DNA from: Nitrosopumilales archaeon
GTDB taxonomy: Archaea; Thermoproteota; Nitrososphaeria; Nitrososphaerales; Nitrosopumilaceae
Direction: 5' to 3'
NCBI GenBank assembly: GCA_016276965.1
Contig: JADNRU010000002.1
Span: 1-64,000, forward strand
DNA length: 64,000 bases
In this document: positions 50,006 through 59,945 of the stretch, one piece after another
How positions within the stretch are numbered: position 1 is the stretch's first letter
Layout of the letters: the number at the start of each line of letters is the position of its first letter
Made by a program: the position numbers and the translations under genes
Notes under the pieces: model-generated
What the model was told of the DNA's origin: nothing
What the model saw: only the letters and a program-made list of their open reading frames with translations
Databases searched by the model: none

Positions 50006-50791
50006 TCAATAATTTAAATTATTCACCATATCCTTTAGAATTTTCTGATGTTTTTCACAAAGCTTTCCAACTTCAATCTGTGAATAGAAAAGGTCTTTTT
50101 GCCAGTGTGGATTGTACAGTCTACATTCACGTGAATCACAAAATGGGTCGCCTGTGAGGTAATAGAATATTGCTTGCATAAGATAACCTTCAACTATAGT
50201 GGAAAGACGTGGATCATGATATTCCAGATATGTTCCATGATACTTTTTCTTAATAGAATCCACATTAAGCCCTTGAGCCATGTTTGAAATCAAATCCATA
50301 TAGTATTCTTTGGGTTTTGCTGGAGCTTCAATGATCCCTGTTGTTGAAATAATTGTTGGATTTGAGCAGATGATGGCTCTTCCATGAAACCTATAATCAC
50401 TGTCATCATATGTGCATGTTAACTTGTTACTAAACGCAACATGAAAGTAGTCTGTTATTGATTCGTCTTGTTCAATCAAATCATTAACAATTTTTTGAAA
50501 TTCAAATCCATCATACATTACAATATTTTCCATTTTTGAGGTAGTTGCAAAAGATAACTTTTCAAAATCAATTTCGTCCCTAGTAGGAGAATGTTTTTCA
50601 AAGGGTTTTCTAACATTAAATATTCTACAAGATGCCATTCGTTCAGCATCTGTATGTGAAGCTTTTGAAAAAACATTCCTTCGTATTTCGACCTTTAGAT
50701 TGAAGGTATTTTTTAAAAATTTAGCTAGTTTTTCAAGGTTTAATTCTGGAACCGAAGGCTCATCATAGAGAAAAATTTTTGAAATTTGCAT
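50006..50791 (-). CDS. Hypothetical protein, possibly archaeal DUF6775-type putative metallopeptidase
   Basis: YDDSDYRFHGRAIICSNPTIISTTGIIEAPAKP and DPFCDSRECRLYNPHWQKDL; family name recalled, not tested. Confidence 0.6.
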   Translation of the reverse strand: MQISKIFLYDEPSVPELNLEKLAKFLKNTFNLKVEIRRNVFSKASHTDAERMASCRIFNVRKPFEKHSPTRDEIDFEKLSFATTSKMENIVMYDGFEFQKIVNDLIEQDESITDYFHVAFSNKLTCTYDDSDYRFHGRAIICSNPTIISTTGIIEAPAKPKEYYMDLISNMAQGLNVDSIKKKYHGTYLEYHDPRLSTIVEGYLMQAIFYYLTGDPFCDSRECRLYNPHWQKDLFYSQIEVGKLCEKHQKILKDMVNNLNY

Positions 50792-50814
50792 TAACAGATT
50801 TGGATGAAAGTTAG

Positions 50815-51633
50815 TTATCTTCCTAACTGTTTGATTTTTGCAGCTGTCACTTCTGCTGCTTTTTTACCAGAAAACAACATTGCGCCAAAAGTTGGACCCA
50901 TTCTTGCTAAACCATGAGTTTCTGTAACCGTCATTCCAGCTATTACCAAACCTGGGTACACTTCGCCTGTTTTTTCAACTACATGCTCTTCTCCCTCATT
51001 TACCCACATAGGATCCATTCCCTTCCACTCTACAAGTTTTCTATCTACTAGACGTTTTACTGCAACAGAATCATGACCTGATGCATCAATTACCATTTTT
51101 GATTCAAATGCTATAGGATCCACACATGTAATGTTTCTTGGTAAAGCAGAGACTGGCATCCAGTTAGCAACAACTCCTGATACTCTGCCATTTTTTAGGA
51201 CAAGATCATCAAACTTTGTTAGATTTAGGAATTTTACTCCAGCATCACATGTGCTGGCAATAAGCTTTGAAACAGCATGAGGGCCAGGAGTAAGATACAA
51301 ACCCTCGGAAACTTTTTTGTATGGAATTCCCAATTCATCCCAAATTTTTTGAGCAGGTGCTCTAACAGTAACTGGATTCATCATATAACCTCCTAACCAA
51401 AATCCTCCTCCAAGGTAGTTGTTTTGTTCAATAATCAATACTTTGAATCCCATATTGGATAATTCACGACCTGCAGTAAGACCCGCAGGACCTGCACCAA
51501 TAATTATAACGTCTGATTCTGCCCGATCAATCAATACGGAATGAAATTCATTAGCTATTGCTTTTGTAATTTCGACTTCTCTAACATCTGCAAAAATTTT
51601 CTTTGGTCGTTCTTCATTGACTGATTCTTGCAT
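50815..51633 (-). CDS. thi4: Thi4-type adenosine diphosphate thiazole synthase
   Basis: DVIIIGAGPAGLTAGRELSNMGFKVLIIEQNNYLGGGFWLGGYMMN, VVANWMPVSALPRNITCVDPIAFESKMVIDASGHD. Confidence 0.93.
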   Translation of the reverse strand: MQESVNEERPKKIFADVREVEITKAIANEFHSVLIDRAESDVIIIGAGPAGLTAGRELSNMGFKVLIIEQNNYLGGGFWLGGYMMNPVTVRAPAQKIWDELGIPYKKVSEGLYLTPGPHAVSKLIASTCDAGVKFLNLTKFDDLVLKNGRVSGVVANWMPVSALPRNITCVDPIAFESKMVIDASGHDSVAVKRLVDRKLVEWKGMDPMWVNEGEEHVVEKTGEVYPGLVIAGMTVTETHGLARMGPTFGAMLFSGKKAAEVTAAKIKQLGR

Positions 51634-51697
51634 TACATCAACCCGTCCTAGAACACATTAATAGTTTCCCAAAAATCAGTTTTTGAATTACTTTTGA

Positions 51698-51904
51698 CTA
51701 GGAAATAATTCTTCTTTTAAATTGTTCTAAGCGAATTTTTTTCATTTGTTCGGCATGAATTTTTTTTATGCATTTTGCACAAACTCTATCTACTTCACCC
51801 ATTCCCTCGGGTGCTGGAAGGCCCATAATTTTAAATCTTGATCTTGACGTTTTCAAGCTCATTGGGCCAAAAACTTCCCTACATACGTAACATGTCTTTG
51901 ACAT
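51698..51904 (-). CDS. Small zinc-ribbon-like protein
   Basis: CYVCREVFGP...VDRVCAKCIKKIH. Confidence 0.7.
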   Translation of the reverse strand: MSKTCYVCREVFGPMSLKTSRSRFKIMGLPAPEGMGEVDRVCAKCIKKIHAEQMKKIRLEQFKRRIIS

Positions 51905-52127
51905 AAAATAAGTTCAACTAATTACAATAAAAAAAATGGGAAAAAATTCTTAGACAATATGATTTCAAAAAATTAGGTTATACTAATCGATTTCAAAATG
52001 AATTATTGCTAATAAGCAACCTCGAAACACATTTTCTATTGTTGTGGCAAAATATGGCTGCAAAATTGCAATGTATGGGTAAAATTCCTACTATCAAAAA
52101 TTTATATCTAAATTCAAGGAAATTGCT

Positions 52128-53942
52128 TTGAAAATGACTATAGCAGACCTTAAGCAATCTAGTCCGGATTCTAAATTACCTAGAGTCAACTGGGCAAAAA
52201 TAGAAGAAGCTGAAAATTTTGCAAAAACCGTAAAGCTTTATCGTCAAGGAAAAATTGACAAAGACAATTTTAGAAGATTTAGACTTCAACACGGGGCTTA
52301 CGGTACAAGAATGACCGATGATTACGCTATGGTAAGAATAAAAATTCCTGCAGGAGAAATTTATCCGGCTCAGCTAGAAAAAATCTCTCAACTCAGTGAG
52401 ACATTTTCAATAGGAAGTGCACATGTTTCAACTCGACAAAATATCCAATTGCATTGGGTTGTTTTAGAAGATGTATCTGAAATTATGCGCGGTTTAACCG
52501 AAGTTGGGCTAACTTCAAGGGAAGCTTGTGGTAATACTGTCAGAAACGTGATGTGTAGTCCTCTTGCTGGTGTGTGTGATAATGAAAAATTTGATTCAAC
52601 GCCTTACGCAATTGCAACTGCAAAATTTCTTTTAAGAAATCCATTAAATCAAAATCTTCCTCGCAAATTCAAGTTCAACTTTACATGCTGTGAAAAACAT
52701 GGAATGGCACGAATAGCTGATGTTGGATTAATCCCTGAGACAAGGGAGCTAGAAGGGAAAACTCAACGCGGTTTTAAAATATTCTTGGGAGGAGGATTAG
52801 GAAACAAATCTTTTGTTGGTCATCAATTAGAAGATTTTACGTCAGATGAGGATTTGTTGTATACTTCAATAGCTGTGCTTAGGATTTTTGATAGAATGGG
52901 AAACAGAAAAAATATGGCAAGAAACCGCATGAGATATCTTGTTGATGAAATGGGATGGGATAAATTTCAAAACCTTGTATTAAAAGAACGAGCGATTGTT
53001 CGTGCAACACAATCAGTTATTGTTAAACTTGAGGTAGATGACACTCCAAATGAAATCAAAAGACCAATCAGTGTCTCTGGAACAGATGGTAAACAAACTC
53101 CAGACGGATATTCTCGTTGGTACAAAACAACTACATTTAAACAAAAACAAGATGGATTTCGTTCAGTCTTTGTAACATTGGAAGCCGGTGATATAACATC
53201 GAATCAACTTCGTAGTTTAGCTCAAATTTGTAGAGATTTTTCTGCTGAAGGATTTGCAAGGAATGGGTTTAATCAAGAAATTGTTCTAAGATGGGTTGCT
53301 GAAGATGATCTGCCTAGATTATACTCTAGACTTTTGGAAGGAGGATTAGCCAATTCAGGCTCGCTTACTATGGCTTCTCCAATAGGTTGTTCTGGAACAA
53401 CATCTTGTAACCTTGCACTAACCAATTCTCATCGTTTGGCAAAAGAAATCCAAAGAAAGTTTCTTGAACTAAAATATGATGAAGATGAAGAATTAAGAGA
53501 CGCTTCAATCAAAATAAGTGGTTGTCCAAACTCTTGTGGGCAGCATGAAATAGCTACGATCGGATTTTACGGAGGAGGCGGTAGATTAGGAAAGGACATG
53601 TATCCAAACTATGTGATGTCACTTGGTGGTCGATCTGACGGTGATGCAATGCTGGGAGCAAATTGTATGAGAGTTCCTGTAAAGAGAGTGATGCCAGTAA
53701 TCTTTAAAATAATTGAAATATTTAAGAAAAATAAAAAATCTGTAGATACCCTATCCTCATGGATAAACAGAATTGTTAAAGGAAACGAAGATTCTGAAAT
53801 CAAATCTGTAAATGATTTGAAGAAAATTCTGTCTCCGCTAGTTGTTCCCCCAACAAAAGCAGAAGATGAGGATTTCTACCAAGATTATGGAACTGATACA
53901 AGTTATCACACAATTACTGGCAAAGGCGAATGTGCTGCTTGA
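52128..53942 (+). CDS. Siroheme- and [4Fe-4S]-dependent nitrite/sulfite reductase
   Basis: SIGSAHVSTRQNIQLHWV, IGCSGTTSCNLALTNSHRLA, KISGCPNSCGQHEIATIGFYGGGGR cysteine motifs. Confidence 0.93.
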   Translation: MKMTIADLKQSSPDSKLPRVNWAKIEEAENFAKTVKLYRQGKIDKDNFRRFRLQHGAYGTRMTDDYAMVRIKIPAGEIYPAQLEKISQLSETFSIGSAHVSTRQNIQLHWVVLEDVSEIMRGLTEVGLTSREACGNTVRNVMCSPLAGVCDNEKFDSTPYAIATAKFLLRNPLNQNLPRKFKFNFTCCEKHGMARIADVGLIPETRELEGKTQRGFKIFLGGGLGNKSFVGHQLEDFTSDEDLLYTSIAVLRIFDRMGNRKNMARNRMRYLVDEMGWDKFQNLVLKERAIVRATQSVIVKLEVDDTPNEIKRPISVSGTDGKQTPDGYSRWYKTTTFKQKQDGFRSVFVTLEAGDITSNQLRSLAQICRDFSAEGFARNGFNQEIVLRWVAEDDLPRLYSRLLEGGLANSGSLTMASPIGCSGTTSCNLALTNSHRLAKEIQRKFLELKYDEDEELRDASIKISGCPNSCGQHEIATIGFYGGGGRLGKDMYPNYVMSLGGRSDGDAMLGANCMRVPVKRVMPVIFKIIEIFKKNKKSVDTLSSWINRIVKGNEDSEIKSVNDLKKILSPLVVPPTKAEDEDFYQDYGTDTSYHTITGKGECAA

Positions 53943-53955
53943 GTAAGGAAAAAGT

Positions 53956-54741
53956 TTGCATATTACAATAGATGCAGATTCGCTTCGTTCGGAAATTAGG
54001 GATAAGAGCGTGAGGGTCATAGATGTACGAAAAGAAGAAGAATATAAAAAAAGCCATATTCCATCTTCAGTAAATCTTCCACTTGCAAATTTGTTATCTG
54101 ATGATAGTCCTGAAAAAGTCCTAAAACTAATACAATCTCTTGGAATAGACGATGAAACTCATGTCATAGTTTATGATGATACTTTTGGAGCATTGGCATC
54201 TAGGGTTGCTTGGACACTTCAGTATTTGGGGCACGAAGACGTTTCATTACTAGATATGACATATGGACAATGGACTTCATTAGGTCTTGAAAGTGATCAA
54301 AAAATCCCTTCATATGAAAGCAAAACACATTCGATAAATCTGCATCCAGAAATAATGGCTACAGCAGATTACTTGGAAAAAGAAAAGGAAAAAGAAAATG
54401 TAATTTTATTGGATAATAGGGAGAGATTAAATTTTTTAGAACAACATATTCCTGGTGCAATTAACATTCCTTACAGAACACTTGGTGCCCCTGATAGAAT
54501 ACTAAAACCAAAAACAGAAATAAAGAGATTATTAGAAAACAGGGGAATAAAATCAAACGGAGAAATTATTACTTATTGTGGTAGTGTTGGAACTTTATCA
54601 GGCTTGGCTTATTATGCACTAAAGTCTGTTAATCTTCCAAATGTGAAATTGTATGTTCGTTCATTTAAAGAATGGAAGGATCTAAAAAAACCCATTCAAA
54701 AACAAGAACATGCAACCTATTGGGATCTTTCAGCGGAATAA
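53956..54741 (+). CDS. Tandem-rhodanese sulfurtransferase
   Basis: VRVIDVRKEEEYKKSHIPSSVNLPLANL, HVIVYDDTFGALASRVAWTLQYLGH, LLDNRERLNFLEQHIPGAINIPY, ITYCGSVGTLSGLAYYAL. Confidence 0.9.
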   Translation: MHITIDADSLRSEIRDKSVRVIDVRKEEEYKKSHIPSSVNLPLANLLSDDSPEKVLKLIQSLGIDDETHVIVYDDTFGALASRVAWTLQYLGHEDVSLLDMTYGQWTSLGLESDQKIPSYESKTHSINLHPEIMATADYLEKEKEKENVILLDNRERLNFLEQHIPGAINIPYRTLGAPDRILKPKTEIKRLLENRGIKSNGEIITYCGSVGTLSGLAYYALKSVNLPNVKLYVRSFKEWKDLKKPIQKQEHATYWDLSAE

Positions 54742-54754
54742 TTTTGATTTTGTT

Positions 54755-55849
54755 TTAAATTATCTCGCTTCTTAATTTCCGAGTTACTGCAGCTTCAATA
54801 TTTTCAAAAATGTTTAACATTTTTTGTTTGTTATCTTTCAAATAATAAAGTCCTCTATCTTTTAATCTAATTTTCCATAATCTAATCTCTCTATGCTCTT
54901 CGAAAAATTGTTCTATCATTTGTTGTCCATGTTTTGTAGGATCAATAAAGGAATCAAAATTATCGATTGTTTTTTGAACATCTTCTTCATTAATAGAGGA
55001 TTTAACAGCTTGAATAGCATGGCTTATTTCTTTTAAATTTTTAACTGATGGCGGAAGTTTTTTCATTTTAATTCCATGTAATCCTTTCTTTTCAGCACCA
55101 ATCTTTTTGACCATCTCTGGAGCTAGGTCATAAGTATTTACTTTACTGAATCCTTTTCTCTCTTCATGTTTGACAATTAGTCCTTTTTCTAATAATTTTT
55201 TCAATCCATCTTCTGCATTGGCTCTATTCATGAAAGTTGTCCAAACTATAGCACCAATTGTGTGATATCCCTGTTTAATTGATTCTAAAACAACAACTTC
55301 TTCAATTCGTTTAAAACCTTCTTCAAATCTAAGGTTTAGAAAGTCTCTGTCTTTAACTGCTCTTCGAGCATTTCTCACATCAATTTCAATTGCTCGTGTT
55401 AATGCTTCAATTGATTCAGGAACTTGATTTAGAATTGAAAGAAAACACGCCTTGTTGTACCTAGCCATTCCAAAAGTTGGTTCGGATTCAATTGCTTTTT
55501 CAACACTATCAAGTGCTTTAGCATAATTTTTTTGCTCATAGTATACAAGACCTTTTAAATTCCATGTTTCAGCGTTTGTAACATCAATTTCTAAAATACG
55601 GTCATAGACTTTTTGGGCTTCTAAATAGTCATCTAAATGAAATCTAGCATATCCTAATTTTATTAGAGTCTCAACGTGATTTGGATCAATTCTTAAAACT
55701 TGCTCAAAAACTCTAGTAGCCTCTTCGAGTTTTTCATCTGCCATTAAATTAATGCCTTTTTTGAAAAGTTTGTTTCTATTGTAATCTGCATCTGTAAGAC
55801 TAGTTTCTTCTTTTCTGTCCTTTGGTTTTTTGTTGAATAGCTTTTTCAT
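54755..55849 (-). CDS. TPR-repeat protein
   Basis: Consecutive TPRs (AEATRVFEQVLRIDPNHVETLIKLGYARF-like, AETWNLKGLVYYEQKNYAKALDSVEKAIE). Confidence 0.85.
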   Translation of the reverse strand: MKKLFNKKPKDRKEETSLTDADYNRNKLFKKGINLMADEKLEEATRVFEQVLRIDPNHVETLIKLGYARFHLDDYLEAQKVYDRILEIDVTNAETWNLKGLVYYEQKNYAKALDSVEKAIESEPTFGMARYNKACFLSILNQVPESIEALTRAIEIDVRNARRAVKDRDFLNLRFEEGFKRIEEVVVLESIKQGYHTIGAIVWTTFMNRANAEDGLKKLLEKGLIVKHEERKGFSKVNTYDLAPEMVKKIGAEKKGLHGIKMKKLPPSVKNLKEISHAIQAVKSSINEEDVQKTIDNFDSFIDPTKHGQQMIEQFFEEHREIRLWKIRLKDRGLYYLKDNKQKMLNIFENIEAAVTRKLRSEII

Positions 55850-55974
55850 CTATAATTCTCTATAGGCATTTTTCTCTAGATAAATACTATTCCTGATTTT
55901 GGCCTAGTTCCAACCTGTTTTGCTCAAAATTCCCTTTGTAAATACAAAAATACTTCATAATTACATCTTCGGTA

Positions 55975-57285
55975 GTGTCTACTAATCCTAAAATTGAAAT
56001 TCATGGCACCTCTCCTTTCAAACTACCCTCTGGAGTCTTTGAGGTTCAAATTGCACTTTCAGATAAAAAACCTTCGGCGTCCAGTATTGCAGAGAAAAAT
56101 TTTCCTTCATTATGGAAAGACAATTTTCATTTGAATGTTAGTGATGGAAAGTTCACTGAAATTCTGGGAACTGATGAGAATCCTTTACCACAATCAGTAC
56201 TTGATCTTGGTAGTGTTTGGGTAATAGTTACTGATCAATTTTCTTCTATGAATACTGTTTTTGATATTCAACTTCCTAAAGCCGGGAAAAAACCAATAGC
56301 TGCACCAAAAATTCCAGAGCCTGAAGTGGCTCCAACTCTAAAAAAGCCTAAAAAAGAACCAACTCCTCCTAGTGGCTTACCTGGATTATCTGGTGAACGA
56401 GGTGGTCGTGGTCAGACTGGAGAATTAGGAGAGAAGGGATCCATTGGGGCACCAGGTCCACAAGGAGATCCCGGACCCGCTGGTCCAGAAGGTCTACAGG
56501 GAGAGAAAGGAGACAAAGGTCCACCCGGTGACAAAGGAGACAAAGGATCAGCAGGATCTAGAGGCGAAAAAGGAGACAAAGGATTAACCGGAGATAAAGG
56601 TGACAAAGGCGATAAGGGTACCCCCGGTCCATCAGGTGACAAAGGAGACAAAGGTCCAAAAGGTCCACCTGGTGACAAAGGAGACAAAGGAGCAGCAGGA
56701 GAACGTGGTGGACACGGTCCTCTCGGAGACAAAGGAACTACAGGCGAACAAGGTTCTAAAGGAGAAAAAGGAAGAGCAGGAGACGCAGGATCTCCTGGAG
56801 AAAAAGGTCCAATGGGACCACAAGGAAAAGCAGGCGACAAAGGATTAACAGGCATTCCCGGTCCACCTGGAGAAAAAGGTGAGAGTGGTCTACCGGGTTT
56901 ACAAGGAGAGAAAGGTACAACAGGCCCTCCAGGCCCAGTTGGTGATAAAGGTCCTAGCGGTCCACAAGGTCCACTAGGTCCAAGAGGTCCAGCAGGTCAG
57001 CCAGGTGAAAAAGGTCCAATAGGTCCACAAGGAATCCAGGGACCCCAAGGAGAAAGAGGAGCTGCGGGTCATCCAGGTCCCCCAGGTGAACAAGGTCAAA
57101 AAGGTGAACAAGGTCCACCAGGAGCAATTGGACCACGAGGTCCACCAGGTCCGCCAGGTGAAAAAGGAACTTCTGGAATGTCTGAAGAAAATAAAATGTT
57201 GGTTAAAGAATTGTTAGAGATACTTACTACAAAGAACATAATCACAACTGAAGAGCAAATCAAATTGATGAGCCGTTTGTATTAG
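55975..57285 (+). CDS. Collagen-like Gly-X-Y repeat protein
   Basis: 90 uninterrupted Gly-X-Y triplets (residues 134-403; nt 56374-57183) between a 133-aa N-terminal region and a 33-aa helical C-terminus; GTG start. Confidence 0.93.
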   Translation: MSTNPKIEIHGTSPFKLPSGVFEVQIALSDKKPSASSIAEKNFPSLWKDNFHLNVSDGKFTEILGTDENPLPQSVLDLGSVWVIVTDQFSSMNTVFDIQLPKAGKKPIAAPKIPEPEVAPTLKKPKKEPTPPSGLPGLSGERGGRGQTGELGEKGSIGAPGPQGDPGPAGPEGLQGEKGDKGPPGDKGDKGSAGSRGEKGDKGLTGDKGDKGDKGTPGPSGDKGDKGPKGPPGDKGDKGAAGERGGHGPLGDKGTTGEQGSKGEKGRAGDAGSPGEKGPMGPQGKAGDKGLTGIPGPPGEKGESGLPGLQGEKGTTGPPGPVGDKGPSGPQGPLGPRGPAGQPGEKGPIGPQGIQGPQGERGAAGHPGPPGEQGQKGEQGPPGAIGPRGPPGPPGEKGTSGMSEENKMLVKELLEILTTKNIITTEEQIKLMSRLY

Positions 57286-57320
57286 TGATTATGTTCAAAT
57301 ATGGTCTAATCTAAAAATAA

Positions 57321-57611
57321 TTGCAAATGAGCCAAAAACCAAACAAAATTGAATTCAAAATGCTGGATTTTGAAAGACTTGAAAACGAATTTGTTTCCTT
57401 TAAACTAGAAGATGGAACTGTGGTCAAAGTTAAGGTCGACCTTGATAGAGTTGGAATTGCAACTAACTTTAGCAACCCAGACGGAACACCTCACTATGCA
57501 ATCAATACTTCAGTAAAGCTAACAGTAATACCAAGTAATAGAAAGTTCTCAGTGGAAAAGACTTCGATAAAAGGAAAGCAATCTTCGCCGCCAGGTCAAA
57601 TGTTTAGCTAA
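57321..57611 (+). CDS. Hypothetical beta-rich protein downstream of collagen-like gene
   Basis: 96-aa ORF (LENEFVSFKLEDGTVVKVKVDLDRVGIATNF...), same strand, 35-nt gap. Confidence 0.7.
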   Translation: MQMSQKPNKIEFKMLDFERLENEFVSFKLEDGTVVKVKVDLDRVGIATNFSNPDGTPHYAINTSVKLTVIPSNRKFSVEKTSIKGKQSSPPGQMFS

Positions 57612-57618
57612 GGAATTT

Positions 57619-57819
57619 TCAATAAACACTTTCAGCAGAGGGTCTTCTTCCCTGCATCCAGGATTTATGACCACAAACTGTACATTTGTACTGTCTTCTA
57701 CGTTTGTAAGTGGGAATTTTTGGTAGAAAAACGATCTCTTGCTTAGTTTTTGTCATACAATATTTGCACCATCTGTTTTCAAAATCCTTTTTCATAGAAT
57801 CACTAGAATTATGTTCCAC
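57619..57819 (-). CDS. Zinc-ribbon protein
   Basis: WCKYCMTKTKQEIVFLPKIPTYKRRRQYKCTVCGHKSWMQGRR. Confidence 0.75.
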   Translation of the reverse strand: MEHNSSDSMKKDFENRWCKYCMTKTKQEIVFLPKIPTYKRRRQYKCTVCGHKSWMQGRRPSAESVY

Positions 57820-58912
57820 GAGTTTTTATGATTGTAAGTACATCTTCGTCATGTAAAACATGATTTATACCGACCCTCTGTCCCCCAAATTTTACACTTT
57901 TCCCCCAAACTAGGGCATATCTGAAATGTTTTCTCATATTACGATGAAGTTTGTTACAAATATCTAGAACAGTTGAATTTTCTCTTGCAATCAAAGGTTC
58001 TTTAAAATCGGTCTCCCCCCCTTTAGGCCTCATGTAGATTCTGATGAATCTCAACTTTTCGTAAATTCTTTCTTTTAGCTGTTCAATGTTTATCCCAGCA
58101 TCAGCTGAGACTTGGATAAATTCAGATGGGATTTTTGATTTTAATTCTTTTAAAAATTCGTCATCTACTAAATCTATTTTATTTACTACAATAAGAGATT
58201 CTTCATAAGTCTTGTTTCCTGATACAAAATCAATTAATTGTTCAGAGTCAATATCTTCTCTAATGACAACTCTTGCACTGTTTATTCCGTAAACATGCAA
58301 AATATCCTTTAGTAATTTTTCTGTCATTTTCGTTAATTTGACTTGTTGTGCAACAGAAATTCCACCCGTTGCAGTTTTTTCTATTAAAATATTGGGAGGT
58401 TTTTGGTTTAACCTAATCCCAATGTTCCCTAATTCTGTTATCAGAACATCTTGATGATAGGGTTGGAAAACATCAAACATTAACAAAACTAAATCTGCAC
58501 TTCTTGCAACCGAAAGAATTCTTCTTCCAAGACCTTTTCCGCTTGACGCTCCTTTTATAATTCCAGGCAAATCTAAAATCTGTATTTTTGCTCCACGATA
58601 TTCCATCATACCTGGAACAACTGTAACAGTTGTAAATTGAAAAGCTCCAATAGAAGATTTTGCTGAAGTTAATATGTTAAGTAATGTTGACTTTCCTACA
58701 CTGGGCAATCCAATAAAAACAACTGTTGCGTCTCCAGCTCTTCTGACATCAAATCCATCATGCAGACTAATTTTTTTTGATTTTGTTTCTTGCTCTCTTT
58801 TTAGCTTGGCGATTTTGGCCCTTAGTAATCCTAGATGATGTTCAGTGGCTTTGTTTACTTTAGTTCTGGCCATTTCTTCTTGTATAGCCTTTATTTTTTC
58901 AGGAATTCCCAA
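57809..58912 (-). CDS. DRG-type (Obg family) GTPase with TGS domain
   Basis: VVFIGLPSVGKSTLLNILT, ILDLPGIIKGASSGKGLGRRIL, IVVNKIDL, C-terminal TGS (HEDVLTIIKTR). Confidence 0.94.
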   Translation of the reverse strand: MGIPEKIKAIQEEMARTKVNKATEHHLGLLRAKIAKLKREQETKSKKISLHDGFDVRRAGDATVVFIGLPSVGKSTLLNILTSAKSSIGAFQFTTVTVVPGMMEYRGAKIQILDLPGIIKGASSGKGLGRRILSVARSADLVLLMFDVFQPYHQDVLITELGNIGIRLNQKPPNILIEKTATGGISVAQQVKLTKMTEKLLKDILHVYGINSARVVIREDIDSEQLIDFVSGNKTYEESLIVVNKIDLVDDEFLKELKSKIPSEFIQVSADAGINIEQLKERIYEKLRFIRIYMRPKGGETDFKEPLIARENSTVLDICNKLHRNMRKHFRYALVWGKSVKFGGQRVGINHVLHDEDVLTIIKTRGT

Positions 58913-58923
58913 CTATCCTCAAC

Positions 58924-59142
58924 TCACAATTTTGACTTTTTAAATAGAATCTTATTATTTTTCTTGATCAACTCAATTCTAGTAACTGGTATTGTTTCAA
59001 AATTGTTTGATTCCTTAAGAAAATCTGGAAGGGTTAATTCTTTCAAACTATCAAAATCTCTATAAAATATCCTATAAGTAAAGGGGTCATCGGCATACTG
59101 GGCTTTGCTAAATATTTCTTCGAGTTTTCCCTTCTTAGTCAT
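58924..59142 (-). CDS. Hypothetical protein
   Basis: 72-aa ORF upstream of and co-directional with the DRG gene. Confidence 0.55.
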   Translation of the reverse strand: MTKKGKLEEIFSKAQYADDPFTYRIFYRDFDSLKELTLPDFLKESNNFETIPVTRIELIKKNNKILFKKSKL

Positions 59143-59246
59143 ATTACAAACTTCTCAATATCATAAAACATTTTTTTTTCGTTTTTGTTTTGTAGCTAAT
59201 ATTTTACTTCGTAGCAATTAATATCTAGAATGTAATATGAATCCTG

Positions 59247-59942
59247 TTGAAGCCTAAAACATTTGCAATTGATATTGATGGCACAATTACTGAAAATGGG
59301 GGAGGAAGAATTAATCTTGACGCCCTTAGTGTATTGAGACATTTGACCAAAATTGGTCATAATGTAATTTTTGTTTCTGGGAGATCATCAGTAGAAGGTT
59401 ATCTATTATCGGTTTTTGGGGGAACAACTAGATTAGCAGTAGGTGAAAATGGAGGTTGTATAACTAATGGACCCAATAATCATATCTTATTGGGAAATAA
59501 GAAAGAATGTTTTAGGGCATTTGAAGTAATAAAATCAAAAATTGACAATGTAAAAGAAAAACCAGTTTTTCCTCGTTTGACCGAAGTGGTTCTCGAAAGA
59601 ACTTTCGATATTGAAGAAGCAAAAAAACTTGTTATTAACAATAATCTGAATGTTGATCTTGCTGATAGTCAATACGCGTTTCATATTAATTCAAAGGGAA
59701 TTAACAAAGCACGGGGATTTCGAGAAGTAATGAAGATGTTATCCATATCAAAAAATGATGTTATCGCTATAGGTGACAGTGAAACAGATATCCCTCTTTT
59801 CAAAATAGCAAAAACAAGTGTAGCACTTGGGAATTCTGCAGATTTTGTAAAGGCCGAAGCTAAAATTGTTGTATCTGGAAAAGCAGGTGATGGCCTAATT
59901 GAAGCTATGGACAAATTGGCACCAAAACTTTCCGAGGTTTAG
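59247..59942 (+). CDS. HAD hydrolase, archaeal phosphoglycolate phosphatase type
   Basis: FAIDIDGTITENGGGRINLDALSVLRHL, GDSETDIPLFKIAKTSVALGN. Confidence 0.9.
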   Translation: MKPKTFAIDIDGTITENGGGRINLDALSVLRHLTKIGHNVIFVSGRSSVEGYLLSVFGGTTRLAVGENGGCITNGPNNHILLGNKKECFRAFEVIKSKIDNVKEKPVFPRLTEVVLERTFDIEEAKKLVINNNLNVDLADSQYAFHINSKGINKARGFREVMKMLSISKNDVIAIGDSETDIPLFKIAKTSVALGNSADFVKAEAKIVVSGKAGDGLIEAMDKLAPKLSEV

Positions 59943-59945
59943 TAA

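Noticed and set aside
52052-52129. Short ORF MAAKLQCMGKIPTIKNLYLNSRKLL upstream of the siroheme reductase
   Set aside because: No ribosome-binding site or recognisable composition; more likely leader/promoter DNA, although a leader peptide cannot be fully excluded.
56412-56855. 147-aa Pro/Ser-rich ORF on the - strand (and 56600-56848 +, 56632-56823 -, 56954-57145 -)
   Set aside because: Out-of-frame or antisense by-products of the Gly-X-Y codon repeats in the collagen-like gene.
56374-57183. Tandem DNA repeats as a CRISPR or satellite array
   Set aside because: The periodicity is 9 nt, with codon-level Gly-X-Y structure in one open frame; it is a coding repeat.
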